A stretch of DNA of 64,000 bases from Cristatella mucedo (Eukaryota; Bryozoa; Phylactolaemata; Cristatellidae). Both the position numbers and the translations under genes were made by a program. This document shows, piece after piece, positions 11,740-21,576 of the stretch. The notes below the pieces were generated by a model. It was not told the DNA's origin. It saw only the letters and a list, made by a program, of their open reading frames with translations, and made no database searches. Within the stretch, counting starts at the first letter, position 1. Each line of letters opens with the position of its first letter. The stretch is taken from positions 1,915,501 to 1,979,500 of the forward strand of contig WPIO01000060.1 in the NCBI GenBank assembly GCA_009760855.2. Direction: 5' to 3'.

Positions 11740-13100
11740 CCTATACACCACTTTTAAATTGGTTGACGCATTTGTGATATCTCGTCTCGACTTCTGCAAC
11801 CCACTGGTTGCTGATATTACTGCCAGTGCAGTCAGGTGCAGTAGCTGCTAAATTCTGCAACATCTGCTAAATTCTGCTTATTATCGTGAGCTTCGTCATT
11901 GCAACTTGACACCACTTCCTACCAGCGCGCACTGCTCCCAATAAAGTAAAGCATTGACCTTAAGGTTCTGTTGTTAACTTTTAGGACCATTAATTCTTTG
12001 GTGCCAGGCGACCTATCAAATATACTCCACTACCAGGTGTGACATTTCATCTCCTTTTATTTTGGATAGAATCTTTGAGCCACACATCGCACGAACCTCA
12101 AATGGTTTAGAGACCTCGCCTTCTGTTCATATGCTCCTAAAGCCTTTAATACAATACCAAATGCCGTCACGATATCGTCAACTTTGACGACATTTTAAAG
12201 AAAGCTACAATTGCAGCAATTTTCTTTACCATTAGTGGACCAAGCAATTTGTTGCTAGTGTGGTTTGGCTCTCAACGAATGAACGAACCTAAAATGCTTT
12301 GGAGCCCGTGCCTGCAGTTCGTATCGTCCTAAAGCCTTTAACACACTCCTACTTGAAGCCTAATCATAGAATGCAGGTATAGATATGGGCTATAGACTTT
12401 AAAAAAAAACTAAAAGCGCATTGATTTACTTCAAAATGTATTGGGTTCACGTAATGTATTGCTTGTGACCTTGTGACAGCAGACACCGTACATGCTGCTA
12501 CTATAAAAATTGCTTGCTTATCCGTGACATATCTAACCATGTCACATTTTACCTGTACCTCGTACAAACGTCAAATCCTTTAGAGACCACAAAATTAGTT
12601 GGTATGCTCCTAAAAAATGAAACACAATCCTGACTTGCGTTACGATAACAGCTGAATCAACCACATTTAATAAGACATTGAAAATTCACATATTTAGGAC
12701 AGAATTTAGTGGATTCCCGTGATTCGATCCACATGCTCTTATTAATTGTGACACTGTTGCATGCAGCCACATTTGCACGTTGACCGTATGAATGTCATCC
12801 CTATCCTGCTATATATCGAGGTACGACTAACAACTCGATGGTTTTTCCTTTGCAACAAATGCAATAGCGTCAGAAAGACCTTGATCATTCTGACGCTATT
12901 GCATGCTGCCACTAATCATTTTATTTCAGTCGTTAATTGAGCATCCTATCGGTCAAATGTTGATGGTGTTTTGTTTGCAGCAGATGTGTAGCTTCAGAAA
13001 GAGACTTATTTCTCTGAGGTCACTTTATCAATTGTAATTAATAGCATTACCTTATGCTCATTGACGTTGAACCCACCGCCCCTAATCACTCGATCGCCTT
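11740..13100 (+). pseudogene. Very old LINE A 3' half within kelch unit K1
   Basis: Heavily diverged LINE A remnant, recognisable from blocks such as TCTCGTCTCGACTTCTGCAA, the 'CACGAACCTCAAATGG' block and 'CTCCTAAAGCC', then 3' UTR blocks and a decayed terminal stem-loop at about 13.00-13.05 kb. No open frame survives. The same remnant sits at the same place in K2 (41.2-42.55 kb, inverted) and K3 (54.66-55.8 kb), so it predates the triplication of the kelch unit. Confidence 0.7.
12859..12904. repeat. Perfect 17-bp stem, 12-nt loop hairpin
   Basis: ATGCAATAGCGTCAGAA at 12859-12875 is the exact reverse complement of 12888-12904. The equivalent place in the inverted arm (about 41.30-41.37 kb) pairs only imperfectly. 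It lies in the old LINE A relic and has no adjacent gene that would make it a terminator. Confidence 0.85.
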
Positions 13101-13149
13101 TGAAGCACATGTGAAGGGCCTGCAAATACATTAGCCTCAACGGGGGCTA

Positions 13150-13525
13150 AGTGTTTTGGCTACCAAATGCGTATGGAAATAATTATTGCTCGTGTGTTTT
13201 ACAGTCGTCGTATTGCTGGCCCGAGGTTTGTGCAAGTTGCAGGCCTTGTGCCGTTACCCGAACTAGGATTGATTTCGTGGTTATAACAGGGTCGCTACAT
13301 CCAACCTGCAGTCGTTTGCGAGGTTGGCTAAAGCTTGACTGCATCAGTAAGTCAGTGAAGCATACCGGCTTTCATCTAATTGTCATCACTAAAATGCGAG
13401 CTTTGCAACCAAATGGGCACGGCAAGCCGCTTAGTGTGTCTGTGGGCTAAACAAAACTCTCCTGTTTAACCCCAGCATTGTGGCTTTGTGGAGTTACAGA
13501 AGGAGATACATTACATATGCAAATG
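13150..13525 (+). repeat. Repeat module R, copy 2 (no head)
   Basis: Second R module of K1, about 1.9 kb after the first and flanking the old LINE A relic as a direct repeat. It shares 'TACCCGAACTAGG', 'GGTTGGCTAAAGCTTGACTG' and a LINE B-like 3' end that finishes GGAGTTACAGAAGGAGATAC. A 99-codon open frame (13151-13450) crosses it. Related frames exist in other R copies (sharing GWLKLDCISK), but they are broken in most, so I treat this as repeat DNA. Confidence 0.65.
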
Positions 13526-13527
13526 TA

Positions 13528-13690
13528 TCGACTGCTGGTTTGGCCCACTGGTTAAGGGGCTACCTACGACCAAGATCTGGCCAAGGGCGTTGGCTAGAGC
13601 CCAGTTTCATGCCTGAAGCGGCCAAATAGAGGTTAAGTTTTCCTGGGGCTATACCAATAAATTATGCTATAATATTATGCATGATAATAA
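13528..13690 (+). repeat. tRNA-derived SINE (family S), copy in K1
   Basis: The head has a box A-like TGGCCCACTGGTTAAGGGGC and a box B-like region (GGCTAGAGCCC), as in tRNA genes. The body is about 100 bp. The 3' part resembles the LINE A terminus. The same insertion is at the same place in K2 (40.52-40.69 kb) and K3 (55.89-56.04 kb), so it was present before the unit multiplied. It lies just upstream of the kelch exon, in the presumed intron. Confidence 0.75.
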
Positions 13691-13760
13691 TTTATTATCT
13701 GCATCTCGTATGTAATGTCTGAAATATCTGTATCTGCACTCACCACCCTCTGATTGTGCT

Positions 13761-13775
13761 ATATATTCTCTGCAG
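13761..13775 (+). promoter_or_regulatory. Predicted 3' splice site of kelch exon K1
   Basis: Pyrimidine-rich ATATATTCTCTGCAG immediately before the conserved coding region. The equivalent position in K2 reads TTTAATCTTTGCAG (minus strand, AG at 40439-40438), and in K3 it reads TTTCTTATCTGCAG (AG at 57015-57016). All three split the same codon. Confidence 0.65.
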
Positions 13776-14919
13776 CTCTGACGTTTCACTGACGGTTTCA
13801 CTTCATTTGACCTCACAGAGCGACTTAAGAAGACCTAACGTTACAGCCGAAATGTTTGCCCATCAGGTCGGTCAGCTGAGAATTCCTTATTCCGATTACC
13901 ATGTCTATTACAGCTTGGTTGTTGGAAGGACTGTTTACGTGTTTGGCAGGTCCAATCGCTTAAATGGAGGGATCCACCACATGTTAATCAGTGCTCGTAT
14001 TCTGGACGTTGACGATTGTAAGTTGTCAGCAGTAAACGTTGGGGATTCCATTGTACATGCACCGCATATGTACTTTTGTGGACCTGTCGAAGCTTATAAA
14101 CACCATGTGTACTTCTTCCATGTTGGATGGCATGCAGCAGGCAGAGTTTCGAGGCTATGCTGTTTTGACACCACTTCTCATCGCTGGTCTCGACCGGTCA
14201 CTATCGGAGCTGCACCTATGCATGTTTGGTCTTTTTCGTGCCTTCTCGATCATACGATTTACTTTTTTGGCAACGGTCCGAACGGAAAGGAGCCGGCAGT
14301 TCACGGCCTCGACCTGGAGACAAAACGTTGGAGCCTACGTTGCTCAGGTGAAAACCTGCCGCGTTTTAGTCGGAAAATGATTTTAATTTCCTGGAAGCAC
14401 TACCTGATTTTTTTCGATCTCACAGCCGCTCGTAAAGCTAAGGATAGGAAAGTTGATTTTTTTGATACTCTGACTAACACAACTTCCACATTACCGACTA
14501 CTGGAGAATCACCTGATATTTCCGTCGGCTTTATAGCCTTTACTTCGTACGAAAAATTATGTGTAATTCTCGAGGAGCCAGATAATAAGACTGTCCCATA
14601 TGGCTGTGGTTATAAAATCCACGTCTTAGATCCGGTCAGTCTTCACTGGAAAAGCACCGTGCCTACGAGCTTAGTCCGTAAAAGCACCGATGTAAAATTC
14701 ATTGCCAGCTGCCTCAGCTGGGATGGAAGACTTATCGTCATATCTCATTGTGACGGCTTTTATAACATTGACATCTTTGACACGAACGTTGGTAAGCTCG
14801 GTGACCTTTGTGTAACGACTATTGTGAGAAAGAACATCAACTACGAACGGTTACCTCGGCTGCTGAAAACCAACATTGCCAGGAGCATCCAATCTGCAAA
14901 AAGTCATTATATAGGCTAG
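13776..14919 (+). CDS. Kelch beta-propeller protein, terminal exon (K1), KLHDC-like
   Basis: The exon encodes about 380 residues of a galactose-oxidase/kelch-type propeller. Repeating blade-like units are seen: VVGRTVYVFG, VYFFHVG with CFDTTSHRWSRP, LLDHTIYFFGNGPNGKE with LDLETKRWSL, a KHYLIFFDL/VDFFDTLTN unit, and YGCGYKIHVLDPVSLHWKS. The C-terminus has LGDLCVTTI, which fits an Elongin BC box (LxxxCxxxI), then LPRLLKTNI, which fits a Cul2 box (hydrophobic-Pro-x-x-hydrophobic-x-x-x-hydrophobic). KLHDC-type Cul2 receptors have this order. I infer a ubiquitin-ligase substrate receptor; the substrate is unknown. No ATG precedes the domain. The upstream frame opens only at a GTG, and a TATTCTCTGCAG acceptor ends at 13775 (phase 2), so this is a spliced 3' exon. 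Upstream exons are not identified. Confidence 0.8.
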
Positions 14920-15017
14920 CTTGTTTTCTGCTTTATATTTCAGCAGGTATGCGTTCTAGAATGCATTCACTAAATAACCAGAAAAGCGGAAGCATAAAGT
15001 GCTTTCTGTTATTTGTG

Positions 15018-15023
15018 AATAAA
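15018..15023 (+). terminator. Polyadenylation signal AATAAA for K1
   Basis: AATAAA about 99 bases after the stop codon. K2 has AATAAAATAAA at a similar distance from its own stop codon, which supports a functional 3' UTR in both. Confidence 0.6.
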
Positions 15024-15099
15024 ATAGAACAGAAATTTTCAACTGTATTTTAAATGGCTGTCATTAGCACTTCTTGTGAAACTTTAGTTTTGTACAAAT

Positions 15100-15195
15100 A
15101 GTAGTCATTATAATAGCACGCTTGACACAATATGCTCAGAGAAGTCGATCCCTTCCAAGCCACTTAACGTTTGCTGAAAAGAACGCACTAGCAAA
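15100..15195 (-). repeat. Diverged LINE A terminal stem-loop
   Basis: Minus-strand relic of the LINE A/SINE 3' terminus (AACGTTAAGTGGCTTGGAAG-like stem, then CTCTGAGCATATTG). The inverted counterpart at 39.03-39.13 kb is better preserved and still has an ATTATTA-type tail. Confidence 0.55.
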
Positions 15196-15449
15196 TGGTT
15201 AGTGGTAGAATATCTTCTCTCACGAGGAATCTTCGGGCAAGCATAATCTGCAATGTATCACCAGCCGAACGCGGAAAATATATTTTTCCTACTAAGAGAT
15301 TACGTTCACTTGGGGGGTGCAAAAAATATTAGTACTACTCGGAAGACCGTTAATCATGGCTGGAGCAATTCCTAAATCTTCACGAGTCCATCGGTTAAAC
15401 AAATTTAAATTAAATTAAATTTAAATTGAGCCATTAAATTTACAATATC

Positions 15450-15755
15450 ACAGGCACCGGGAGCAACAGTGGAACTAAGCAAGTCTACATTATAGGATGT
15501 CATTCAAAGACAACTATGGAAGCTCGAGATGACCCCGAAAGCGAGCAAAAACAGGGTGGTAGCTCAGTCTGCTTCCGGAATCTCGCCAGTGTACCAACGT
15601 CATTCCATCAGTACGAGCGTATGCCGTAAAAGGCCCGGCTAGCTGAGTAACTGCTTGGCCAGCAGCAGTTGATGTCTACAACAGTCGAGAGCTTCAACCA
15701 GAAGATGCCAATTCATGGGGGTCACGAGCAGGCTGCTAATTAATCTCACACTAAT
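15450..15755 (-). repeat. Fragment of the TGTA...TACA element (family T)
   Basis: Aligns with the reverse complement of about 24.48-24.78 kb: shared AAGTCTACAT, GAGCTCAAGATGAC-like, AGTACGAGCGTA and GGCTGAGTAACTGC blocks. Both ends are missing. The matching inverted copy is at 38.48-38.79 kb. Confidence 0.65.
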
Positions 15756-17350
15756 TAGTGTAGTTCTCGCCTTACCACTGATGTTTTAGTGCTCACCGGT
15801 ACTCTAATGCTCACCCCACCATGGAGGGCAGGTGACATATTTTCCAGCAAAGTACAAGGTCTCCCTCAACTGGTGCCATCGATGGCTTGACCTTTACCGC
15901 TGGTCTTACAAAAAGAGACGAATGTATACACTTACTCTGAATAGATTTTGGTATTTTACCATGAAGTTGCTGGCAATTGCCTCGCGTTTCCCTCGCATGT
16001 ACGTTCAAGATTGGTTGAGGGGATCCGGGTTGCACTTTTAATACAGCACCCTGTTAAGCGAGAAAAATTTAATTTCCTCCCACCAGCTGTGCTTGTAATT
16101 GTAACAGAAAATTACAGATTGCTGTATTGTCTCTGGCAATTGCCGTAGATTGCCATTTATTGCCCATGGCTGAACGCGATCAAGCACAGCGTGTGGGCCC
16201 ACAGTGAACCTTATACGGGAGGACAAGTACAAATTGAAAAAACCGAATTGCTTCAAATGTGAGCCAGATTGCTGCAGAGACTGTGCCTTTGTAGATTTTT
16301 TGAAATCGTGTGGCTGCACTTTTAATGCAGTGTAGTGCCATACACAAGAAAAGGCTGAGCTTCTCTCAGCTACTGTTGGTCTATTTCCACGTGTCTGTCA
16401 TTGGTTGGTGTACAACTATTGGACTCTGCCTTCGATTGTTGTTAGGTTGGCCCATTCACTATCCAGTGATTTGCGAAAGACCATAATGCATTGCCGTATT
16501 TGCTCGTGCCATTATCGTCGATGGCCATGCATTGGCCAAGATTGAACTTTTAGAGCTGGTTGAAAGGTTTGAAAGTATGCCCTCGAGCAGTGAAATGTTA
16601 CGTGGAATAAGAATTAAAGCATGGTGCAGCCGATTTATCGTCGAATTGCCAAGGATTTCGGTTTGGGTCCTTGCCATTGTAGTTGATTGCCGTGCACTTT
16701 TGACAATTAACGTACAAAATAGCTCCTACGATTTCACTTTCAGCACAACAAAATTTGAAATGCGTTGACAATCGGGACTTCGTGCAGTCAATTTTGTGTC
16801 GAGTTGCCATGGCTTGTGGTGGATTGCTAATTCGAGCCGAGCCGTTCCCATAGATTGCCATACATTCCCTGAGATTGTAAGAGCCCGATTCGTCAAAAAG
16901 ATGTGGTTGACTTTCACCACTGTGCTGCGTCACATGCAAAAAATTTGGAACACTGCGAAACCGATTTCAGAGCATTTTGCAGCAATCGCTGGAAACTGGT
17001 TTCGACCTGGGCCACTGCATTCTATTGAAGTGCTTTGCAGTGGATTGCTGTCTATTGCTGCCGAACGATTTAGGCGTTTGTAGTGCAATTGTGGGATTAC
17101 ACAATAACCAAAAAGTAGAGCAACGTGCAATACCCGTTAGAGGTTAATGTGTACGTAATCTGGTTTTTTTGCGGTTTGTTATGTTGAAGTACTGGCCATT
17201 GCATTTGCAGTAGATTGCATTGTATTGCTGGGTAATGGTCGTGGCAATTACAGTGAACCGATGCGAGTACACCATAACTCCACGAAAGAGGTTGTAGGTT
17301 CAAGTTTAATTTCGGTTAATTCTTACACTGTGCTACAAGAGGTGGTAATA
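15755..17350 (+). repeat. Dispersed repeat P, copy 2, with internal GATTGC-rich tandem repeats
   Basis: The longer copy of the repeat at 0.96-1.70 kb. Its first 400 bp match that copy nearly block for block. From about 16.05 to 17.30 kb it is a run of degenerate sub-repeats rich in GATTGC, ATTGCCAT and CACAATAACC. The sub-repeats are too diverged to set one exact period by eye. The many overlapping 60-113 codon frames on both strands here are a by-product of the repeat and carry no motifs. Confidence 0.6.
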
Positions 17351-18005
17351 GCTGCTGTGGCTTTTTCACACTTTACAAATAAAGCTTTTCATTCAGCTGA
17401 CCTGTTTTTGAATGCCGTAGAAACCTCTGATGCTCATAGCCTCAACCGGTGATAGTTTGTGAATGCACCTTTAGTATTCTTACGGATGGACTTATACAGG
17501 CACTGAAATGCTAAGGCATTGGTACGGCCAGGGCTATTGCCTACAGTTACTTGCCATACAAGCCCATGCATGGAGATGATTAAATGCTTGCAAGCATCGA
17601 TCGATATATTACTTTAAGCTCGTTGCAAGTAACCTAGAAGCGAATCATTTGTCTTGAAATTAACGGCTTGCTGCGGTAACAGTCTCTCGATTTCCTCCTA
17701 TAATCGCTCGTTTGAGTTACGTTCGGAAGATGGACTTCGCCAGGACATAACTGCCACGGGAGGTTTCCGAATTTAATCCAGCATTAACTAAATATTCAAC
17801 CTTGGCAGTGGTCTGCTAATTTTGGCTGTCGAGTTGGAAATCCCTAGTCTGTACACAATTATCTATGGTTTAGAACGATTTAAATAGAGGTCTCTGGTCG
17901 AGATGCCCGGTATGCCACTCAGGGCTCCGACCGTATTTTTACATGATCAAACTATACAATGGCCCATTTTACTCTGAATATGACCGCTGGCAGGAGGCAG
18001 TGAAA
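17350..18005. other. No gene; short repeat block Q at the start
   Basis: Positions 17.33-17.52 kb match 20.39-20.54 kb and, inverted, 36.25-36.41 kb (shared 'GGTGGTAATAGCTGCTG' and 'CGTTTAGTATTCTTAC'-like blocks). Nothing is recognised in the rest. Confidence 0.45.
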
Positions 18006-18800
18006 GAGTAACAAGAATAATAATATTAAGAATAATGATACACTTTATAAAACGCCCTCAGAGCACTCAATATCTTTTAGTGAAAATTCTTAGAGTTTCA
18101 GTCGAAGCGAGCAGGCCGAGTCCATTTTCAGAAAATGGTCACTTATCACTGGTGGTTTATTACACGTTGAGCAAGAAATACAAAGGGAAGAGTAAAGTTC
18201 GGCCGCCGGAGTTATAACAGGCCCGATAACCACTTAGTTGAAGACATTCACAGTAACCCTCATGAGTGGCGTGCTCAGTGGTACTAGCGAATGTCATCTA
18301 AGCTGGTGGTTTCGGCCACAGCACGGGATCACAATGGGTGCAATGGCCGCAATGGGTTTCGGCCACAATGGGTGCTTTTCCTTTGGTCATGTTTCATTTG
18401 GTTTCCTTTGGTTAACAACTAAGAATGCATTTGATCGACGATGATGGAGCCATAATAGGTGAGCACGATCATAAATAACGTGCAGGTTACTAGCTGCCTT
18501 GGTATTTAAGGCGGCTGCCGGCAATGGGAGACATAGCATCCCGAAGCAATAAGCATTTAAATATACATGGGCAACTTATTTCTTATGTGCTGTGGTCAAA
18601 TAACAATCACAATACCATCAAAAAAGTCTTAGCTGTATCTTTTCAGTATATGATGTTTGCAAGAACTTTGATTTTTGAAAGAATTCCGTGACCAACAGTG
18701 AAAGCAGTAACCTTGATTTTGAAAGGATTCTGCGACAAACAACGAACACAGTTAATTTCCCTCTATGTCCGGAGGCCAGAACGGTACCATTTATGAATTC
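18005..18800 (-). pseudogene. LINE A fragments: terminal tail joined to 5' end region
   Basis: 18.01-18.09 kb is a minus-strand terminal stem-loop with an (AAT)n tail. 18.09-18.80 kb matches the 5' end of LINE A on the minus strand as seen at 32.7-33.1 and 49.3-49.95 kb, including blocks that in better copies encode the start of the endonuclease and the 5' UTR. A small local expansion of CACAATGGGTGC-like units is at 18.33-18.37 kb. The frames are broken. Confidence 0.65.
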
Positions 18801-18939
18801 GGCTTTGTCGGGTCATCGATTCACTTAAAGCCCACTTTTGGATTTCAAAAAGACCATCAATTTGCTTCCGTCCCTCAAAAAAACCAGACCTAGATCAGTG
18901 GCTCTCAAATCTGAGATGCAGCGACCCATGTAATGCTAA

Positions 18940-19135
18940 TAGCAATAATAATAGTGCACTTGATGAAGTGCCCGCAGAGAAGTCAAACCCTTTATAGGGG
19001 CTTTAAATTTGAGACAATATGTGAGTAATATTGTGCTTGGCAAACAAGAAATATAATATGGTTAGGGGTGACATGCACAGGGTCAGCATGCGAGTGTGGT
19101 TAGTGGCAGCATACACAGTGTCGGCAAGCATAAGG
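18940..19135 (-). repeat. LINE A 3' end
   Basis: Minus-strand LINE A 3' UTR and terminal stem-loop with an AATAATAATA tail at 18.94 kb. The same fragment, inverted, is at 37.74-37.95 kb in the right arm. Confidence 0.75.
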
Positions 19136-19309
19136 ATTTTAATTCAGTTTCTCGTGTTCTGGGAACCCCAAAACATAAGAAATAACACGCAAAACGAGAA
19201 AAGCGCGTTCGTTGATGGTCTTAGGCAGTCTCTACTAAAAGATCGCTAGACCCCAAACAGGTCGCAACCCACAGGTCGGGTGCGGCTGAGCTAGATGATC
19301 AGCTGTCTT

Positions 19310-20285
19310 TGTGACATCCCATTTGGACTTATATGACTTACTGCTTGCTGGCCGACCGGCATGTGCAATTAGGCTCTTCAAGCGGGTTCGAAACTCGCAG
19401 TCTCTACGGAAAGGTCGCTACACCCCGAAACTGGTCGCAACCCACTAGGGAGTTGTAAGCTCTCCATGCGTATGCGAAAACAGCCATTTTCTGATAGTAT
19501 ATCTGACAATCATGCCAAAAAAGGACTCGGATTCAAAGAAATGTCTTACGCTGCCTACGTACTGCTCTTATAGTTTTTCGGAGGAGGACAGCAAACACAA
19601 ACGTGTGCATCCACTCACGTGTACACAAGCAGTGAAAGTGTGGGTCGAGTGGGGCTGATCTATTAGAGGATCAGCAGTCTTTGTGGCACGCCGTTTTGAC
19701 TTACGTAACTTACTGCTTGCTGGCCGACCGGCATGTGCAATTAAACTCTTCAAGCGGGTTCAAAACTCTGCAGCTAGGCTTGTCCGTCATGCGCGTCCCA
19801 CATGCCAAATCATACCACTTCTTGCCGTTCCACGCGGGCTATGGGTCAAATAACAGATCGACTTCAAGGTTTGGTCTCACACTTGCAGGTTCTTTCATTC
19901 TTTGGCTCTAGGCAACCTAAGCTTCGTACCACATGGTTTTTGGAAACTGTTTACCCATACCTTGTACAAACCTCAAATCCTTTGGAGACCGTGCCCTGAG
20001 TTCGTATGCTCCCAAAACATGGAACTCACCAATGATCTGCCCTAAGAAACTAACTAATTAGTAATGGAAACCCCAGTGTAATTCAGAAATTGGAAAGGCT
20101 GATGCTCAAAATTGGCTCAGCCGGCGTATCTTTTGTTGAATCAGCTGGAAATCTAGGGGTCATGTTAAAAAATTACATCTCATTAGACGACCACATCACC
20201 TCCACAATCAAGTCTGCCAACTGTCAGATACATAAAATTGCAAAAAGTCATGCTTGTATAGATAAATATATCACGTCTTAGTCGT
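19310..20285 (+). pseudogene. LINE A ORF fragments in the left arm, partly duplicated
   Basis: Pieces of the ORF2 C-terminal half: 19.67-20.02 kb (leading with TGCTTGCTGGCCGACCGGCA) and 20.07-20.28 kb (frame with ESAGNLGVMLKNYISLDDHI). A block of about 120 bp at 19.31-19.43 is repeated at 19.67-19.79 kb. The second piece has its inverted partner at 36.51-36.72 kb. Confidence 0.7.
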
Positions 20286-20289
20286 TCAA

Positions 20290-21265
20290 TTTAATTATGA
20301 CAGTCCGTCTTGACAAGGAGCGGGATCAAAAGGGAACATAAACGACTGCGTCACATAGAATAGCCACGACCAGACTACGTTCGACTGCTTCAGGTGGTGG
20401 TCATAGCAGCTGCTGGTTTCTGAAGCCATATAAATTAAGCTTTTGATTTAGCCAACCTCTATTTCCGAATGCTGGGAAACCTTTGATGCACATACCCTAC
20501 CCCGAACATAGTTTTTGAACGCACGTTTAGTATTCTTACTGTGAGCAATTGATATGCCTTCACAAGTGAATGCATTCGGCCATTTGGACCGTCGGAGCGA
20601 CAGCCACAATGACGGCCCCCATTGACAATGAAACGTCATGTAAATACCGAACGTTTGCATAACCTAAAATATGCTCGCGGTTGAAGAGGAGGGACAACGT
20701 GAAGGCACTAGAGTGTGGGAGCTGCAAAGAGCCAGTGGCTTTTGCTGCCATTGATATGGCGAAATTCTTACGGATTGTCAGCTGCTTTGTGACCGAAGGG
20801 CTCCAATCCTATTTTAGCTAAATCAACTCGTACCATGCCGTATTTTCCTCGGATCGCTAGCTACGAGCAATTGCTGAGAAGGCTTTGTCGGGTCGCCGAT
20901 TCACTTAAAGCCTTCTTTTGGAATTCAAATAGTCTGCGAATTCGCCAACTTCATTTACTACGACTCGACCTAGATTAGTGGTTCTCGATTTTCGTAAAAT
21001 AGAGCCACCTTCATACAGTTCCTCATGTTGTTTTGACCCACAACTGTTAAGCTATTGTGTATAAAATATGTAAACTTGCGCTTTCCGATGGTCTTAGGTG
21101 ACCTCTGTGAAAGGGTCGTTCGACCCCTACAGGGGTTGCAATCCACAGGTTGAGAGCGGCTGATCTATATGGTCAGCAGTTTCTGGAATCGAGCCTTAGC
21201 ACCTAGTATTCGACGTAGCGTCTTTTTCCGTACAAAGAGATTTTATCGTTACAACTCGATATGCA
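20290..21265. other. Inner end of left inverted arm; no gene
   Basis: Matches the reverse complement of 35.60-36.50 kb. Small minus-strand frames (20448-20751) are not preserved in the other arm, so they are not called as genes. Confidence 0.55.
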
Positions 21266-21271
21266 GACCAG

Positions 21272-21558
21272 TGTTACGTTACTGTGTCTCCGGCTGCAGC
21301 AGCGCTGGTGGAGTCTCACGGAGACACGAAGACACGAGCGGGCGAACGTGAGCGGTGAATGAGACTCAATCTTTATTCCCCCAGTGGGTACATATATGAG
21401 CTAGGGGCCGACTCACCACAGATAAGGGAGTGCATCTGTGGTGAGCCACTGTGGTGGGTCAAATGCCCGCATCAAAGGCCGCACCGAGCCAACCGTCCAA
21501 CCACCCGCCAAGAGCAGGGCCCACACCAGCGGCCGAGAAACAACAGGCACACACAACA
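21272..21558 (-). repeat. 3' LTR of a Ty3/gypsy element
   Basis: On the minus strand it begins TGTTGTGTGTGCCTG directly after a purine run (GGGGAAGGGA), which looks like a polypurine tract, and ends ...GTAACA. Its 287 bp align over their full length with the 288-bp LTR at 62252-62539. An AATAAA lies inside it (GGGGGAATAAAGA on the minus strand). The pol stop codon lies about 20 bp upstream on the element strand. Confidence 0.85.
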
Positions 21559-21576
21559 TCCCTTCCCCATAGAATG

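Larger units (their letters stand above)
8750..21160 (+). repeat. Left arm of large inverted duplication
   Basis: Blocks in this arm match the reverse complement of 35.60-45.53 kb in the same order: 8.75-10.86 to 43.47-45.53; 10.90-13.10 to 41.2-43.4; 13.10-15.06 to 39.18-41.12; 15.08-15.79 to 38.42-39.14; 18.46-19.13 to 37.73-38.42; 20.07-20.28 to 36.51-36.72; 20.29-21.16 to 35.60-36.50. The arms differ by many substitutions and several insertions and deletions, so this is an old event. Block 20.39-20.54 kb also has a third relative at 17.33-17.52 kb. Confidence 0.8.

Noticed and set aside
14039-14380. 113-codon frame overlapping kelch exon K1, with a similar frame in K2 (39833-40222)
   Set aside because: It is a +2 shadow of the conserved kelch frame; its similarity between copies follows from the real frame.
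16459-17303. Many overlapping 60-113 codon frames on both strands
   Set aside because: They overlap each other on opposite strands, have no motifs and lie in a degenerate tandem repeat.
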